From Certhia americana (Eukaryota; Chordata; Aves; Passeriformes; Certhiidae): a stretch of DNA of 64,000 nucleotides. The first letter of the stretch is position 1; every line of letters starts with the position of its first letter. Position numbers and translations under genes: made by a program. The notes below the pieces were generated by a model. It was given only the letters and a program-made list of their open reading frames with translations, did not search any database and was not told the DNA's origin. Where the stretch lies: assembly GCA_018697195.1 (NCBI GenBank), contig JAGMWU010000100.1:63950-127949 (forward strand). Reading direction: 5' to 3'. Below, in pieces: positions 56,501 through 64,000 of this stretch.

Positions 56501-58565
56501 CCCGCCCTGGAGCAGAAAGGTTCAGGGAGAGATAAAGTCATGAAAAACCGAGATTTTTTTTCGGAAAAACACAAGCTGGCTTGCACTGTGCTTTCAGAGA
56601 CGTTTCCCTCGAAAAATGGCTGTTTGGGAACACTTTCACCGACTTCCCAGAGTTGGGAGCAGCCTTAAGGTGTGACTGAAGCCATCGGGAGCACAGCCCT
56701 CCTCCCAAGACCCCCCCACACTCCTTGGAGCAGCCCCAAACTTTCACCATCCAGTCTGGGATGGGGAATGTGGCTCTAGGTGCAGGCAGCCAGGGCTGTG
56801 GAGGGACAGAAGACATGGACAAGGCTGCAGGGCACGATGGAAACGTGGATCTGAGCCCTGTACTCCTTCCCATCATCAACCTGCTATGGAATCTTCATCC
56901 CATCTGCTCCTTCCCCTCCCCAGGGATGGGAGGGATCCAGCCAAAGGGTGGGAACCTGGCACCCACGGAGGTGATGACACCTAACAGCCAGCCTGTGGTG
57001 GGGCTCTGAAGGAACACACACAGCCTCTGGAGGTGCTGAAAACCATTCCCTTCAGGAATAAACCAGGATCCCATTTCAGCCAGGCCTTCCCAAAGCTGCA
57101 GGTTCCTCTGGGAGTGCATTCAAAGGACAGGTGTTTTCCTAGAAGAATTGAACAACATGCCTTCATCTGAACCCTCACGATCCTCACCATTCCAAGGAGT
57201 TAGGTTAAAAGAGGCCCAGGAAATCTGTGTTTATTTGTTCCAGTTTGGGAATGGCATTGCTTAGAAAGGACTGGAAATTCAAGCTGTGCATTACAGAATT
57301 CCCAGCCTGGAGGTTCAGTCAGGATCCTTGTTTGGTGGCAGACCAAGATGTGAACACCTAAACCTCCATTTCTATGGATATGTGTGCTGTGATTCCCTCC
57401 CACCAGCTCCATGTCCCCAGAGAAGGGGACAGAGGATGTCACAGACACCGAGCACCCTCAGCACCCTGAGTCCTTGAGGACAAATATTCCATGATCCTAA
57501 AAAAACCACACTGTAAGTGGGCCAGAACCAAAACCATTGGGAATATTTGAGCAAGCACTACTGTTGCTGCTGGGCAAAGGCATGGAAGCCCTGGAAGCTT
57601 TGTCTGGAGGTGGGAAAGGCGTTGGATGCTGGCTCCAAACACACCCCACAGCAGGGGGGAAAAGGTGGAAGGAAGCAGAGGTGCTTGGCTGGAATTTGGG
57701 GCTTTTGTTCCTGTTTTTCTCCTTGCTGGTGTGCAAGTCAGGGCTCTGCAGCCATTGTTGTGTTCTCCAAAGAGTCTGGCCCCACAATGCAATAAAAACA
57801 AACCACAGGAAGGAAAGGAATTAGCAGGGAAAGGAAAAACAGCAGCGGGAACAAGGACTCGGGCCCAAAATAAACCTGCTGGCTGCTGCTGGGGGTGCAG
57901 GTAGGAGAGGTTACACCCTCCCCTGGGGGATAACTTGGAGCTTAGGGGTGAAATCCTGGCTTTTTTAGGTTTATTGCTACAGGTGAGCAGGGTTGGGCTG
58001 GAGTAACAGGAAAACAGCCCTGTGCACAGGGATATGGGAAGGAGTCTCTCTGAAATCTGAGGTTTCCTAGAGACTTGAACTAAGGGGGAGCAGAGGCAGC
58101 ACCTGGAAAAAACTGGGAATCATGGCCAGAGGAAGCAGCCTCAGCTGGGGTTACCACTCTGTGGATTGTGAGGAGAAGCAGAGACCAAGGGTTTGGCACT
58201 GTGGGTTTGTCTCAGCTGCTCCCCAAGCCCCCACTGTGCTCTGCCAAGGCAAACGTACACAGGATCCAACAGGAAATCTTCCCGGGGCTGCTGCTTCCCC
58301 TGCGTCACTCCCACTGGAGCTGCAGGGGTGGGTGGGACTTGCTGCACCAAGGGCATCATGGACACAGGGGCTTTGCCCACCTCGAGCTGCTTCCTGCTCC
58401 CAAGGAAGGAAAACAGGGAATAAACTGAAAACAAAACCACCTTGAGGCTGCATCTGCTGCTGCTCAGCAAACACTTCCCTGTAGGCAAATCAGAGCCCAT
58501 CCACTTCCCAAATAGGGAATGGGGTAGGGAGAAGCTGGAAGGATCCCACTTTACAGCCCCCAAGA
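53510..58565. other. Intergenic region between PROCR and DNAJB11
   Basis: The two genes point towards each other. The sequence is of moderate G+C with many short open frames and no exon that I can support by splice sites plus protein similarity. In human the neighbour of DNAJB11 is TBCCD1, head to head. I see no trace of it, nor of CRYGS, DGKG or ETV5. Confidence 0.55.
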
Positions 58566-58569
58566 TCCC

Positions 58570-58893
58570 TGAAGGAATTGGAAGGAGAGTGGAGCTGGGT
58601 GGCATTGGTCTCTTCTCCCAGGGAACAAGCGACAGGACAAGAGGAAACAGCCTCAAGTTGCTCCAGGGGAGGTTTAGATTGGACATGACAGAAAATTCCT
58701 TCCCTAAAAGGGTGTTCAAGCAGTGGCACAGCTGCCCGGGGTAGTGGTGGAGTCCCCATCCCTGGAGGGGTTTAACAGACGTGTGGATGTGGCACTTGGG
58801 GACATGGGGCAGCGGTGGCCTTGGCAGTGCTGTGGGAATGGCTGGACTTGACCTCGGAGGGCTTTTCCAGCCTTACTTGATTCCACGATTTCT
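58570..58893 (+). mobile_element. CR1 LINE 3' end
   Basis: It contains AGGGAACAAGCGACAGGACA, GGGGAGGTTTAGATTGGACA, TGGAGTCCCCATCCCTGGAG and CAGCCTTACTTGATTCCACG, a typical CR1 3' region just past the DNAJB11 polyadenylation signal. Confidence 0.92.
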
Positions 58894-58977
58894 GCTTCTG
58901 CCTGACACAGGGAAGCTCAGGTCTGTCCCAGAAACACACCATCAGGGAGGTTTTGCCATTCCAACTCCAACAAACAC

Positions 58978-58983
58978 TTTATT
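58978..58983 (-). terminator. DNAJB11: Candidate DNAJB11 polyadenylation signal
   Basis: AATAAA on the minus strand about 705 bases past the stop codon. The 3' untranslated region would run from 59686 to about 58960. An A-rich stretch near 59390 (ATATTTAAAAA on plus) offers no AATAAA, so this is the best candidate. Confidence 0.55.
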
Positions 58984-59686
58984 CCCATCAGCCTCACCCG
59001 TCCTCACGGAGGACAGAGCGCAGGAGGGGAGGGAGCTCTTCCAGACTGGTTCCATGTGGGGGCAACGAGGGACAACCAAGGCCATGAGGAGCCATTCCCA
59101 AATTCCACCATGACCAAGGAGTCTTGGCTAAGCTGGTGAACCTTCCAATTTCAAAGCAAGCGTTGACTTTTGGGACTTGTGCACTCCCAACAGCACCAGT
59201 ATTCCTGCCCCAAAACCAGACTCTGAACCAATACCACACTCTGGACTCAGAAGGGAAGGGGAGGAAGGGCTGGGATTAAAAATATCACCCCAAAACAACA
59301 GGACTTTGGAAGAAATTTACACGAAGGACGTAAAAAGCAGGAGCAGCTATGAAAATATGTTGAGATGGCCAAGAAAAGTCACATCAAAATATATTTAAAA
59401 ACCAGAAATTCCAATCTGTGTGGAATTTAAAACTCCTTTCCCCATCTATGTTTTCCTGCTCAAGGAATCTCTATTGTTCCAGGACGTGGAACATGATAGG
59501 CAGCACCAGTTATGTCCTGAAAAAGTACTTCCCCAAACTCTGAGCACTTCCATAATTTACAAACCAAAGATGAGCTAAACCTCAACCATCTCCCCCCTCC
59601 CTCTTCCCCCTTCTACAGTGGGCAGGAGAAAAGACCTCAAATGAATCTGACTTTGCATTTCCAGGGAAGTCCAATTTTTCCACACA

Positions 59687-63717
<4,031 letters not shown>

Positions 63718-64000
63718 CTGTGGAAATAAGAGCCATTGAACTTTACTCCTTCCCCAGAGGGGAAACAGGTCCTTGAGCTTCTTTCCTTGTATTTGGAAGT
63801 TTGGAGAAATCATAAATAGGAGGGGAAGTGAGGAATGAATCAAATTTAGCCTCATTTTCCTGTATAAGATACGCACTGATAAGTGTCTTTTCTATTTCTA
63901 GGGCACTGAGTGGTGAGGTGTGGCAAGAAGTCCTGACTCACACAGCAATTTTCTTAGTAGTGCATTTCCTTACAATGCCGAGATTGTGTGCTAGGAAAAA

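Overview
The window looks like draft nuclear DNA from a bird. It carries many truncated CR1 retroposons, with the typical avian CR1 3' ends (GATTCCATGAT-like) on both strands. Introns are compact, promoters are GC-rich islands, and minisatellites and homopolymer runs are frequent. The multi-exon genes are vertebrate, and I recognised them from residues I know in the human proteins. Splice sites were placed by hand, so boundaries may be off by a base.

Layout. (1) 1-15.4 kb, minus strand: the 5' half of IGF2BP2 (exons 1-6: RRM1, RRM2 and the start of KH1). The gene runs off the left edge. (2) 15.6-21.7 kb: an intergenic stretch with a degenerate minisatellite, a 316-base assembly gap inside a duplicated ~174-bp unit, and a CR1. 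(3) 21.7-37.2 kb, minus strand: a complete TRA2B. It has nine coding exons (289 aa), the conserved poison exon (30666-30943), a 17-bp minisatellite in intron 1, and a GC-box/CRE promoter. (4) 37.3-47 kb: mostly CR1 debris, plus a suspicious T6-G30-C7-A-C14-A6 palindrome at 42.45 kb. (5) 47.0-48.7 kb: a CpG-rich block with a first exon that matches CFAP410 (C21orf2) on the plus strand and unidentified candidate exons on the minus strand. (6) 51.0-53.5 kb, plus strand: a complete four-exon PROCR (endothelial protein C receptor) gene. (7) 59.0-63.7 kb, minus strand: the last three exons of DNAJB11, continuing past the right edge.

IGF2BP2, TRA2B and DNAJB11 lie in the same neighbourhood in human (3q27), so the backbone is ancestral. 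PROCR (human chromosome 20) and CFAP410 (human chromosome 21) are unexpected here, and ETV5, DGKG, CRYGS and TBCCD1, which lie between TRA2B and DNAJB11 in human, are not seen. This is either an avian rearrangement or a misjoin. IGF2BP2 and TRA2B are RNA-binding regulators (mRNA stability/translation and splicing), DNAJB11 is an ER co-chaperone, and PROCR is a cell-surface MHC-I-like receptor. They are not an operon or a pathway. I found no convincing new biological system. The most interesting points are the conserved poison exon, the broken synteny, a one-base homopolymer frameshift in IGF2BP2 exon 3, a ~950-base polypurine tract, and a 15-copy minisatellite that forms an array of AP-2-like motifs.
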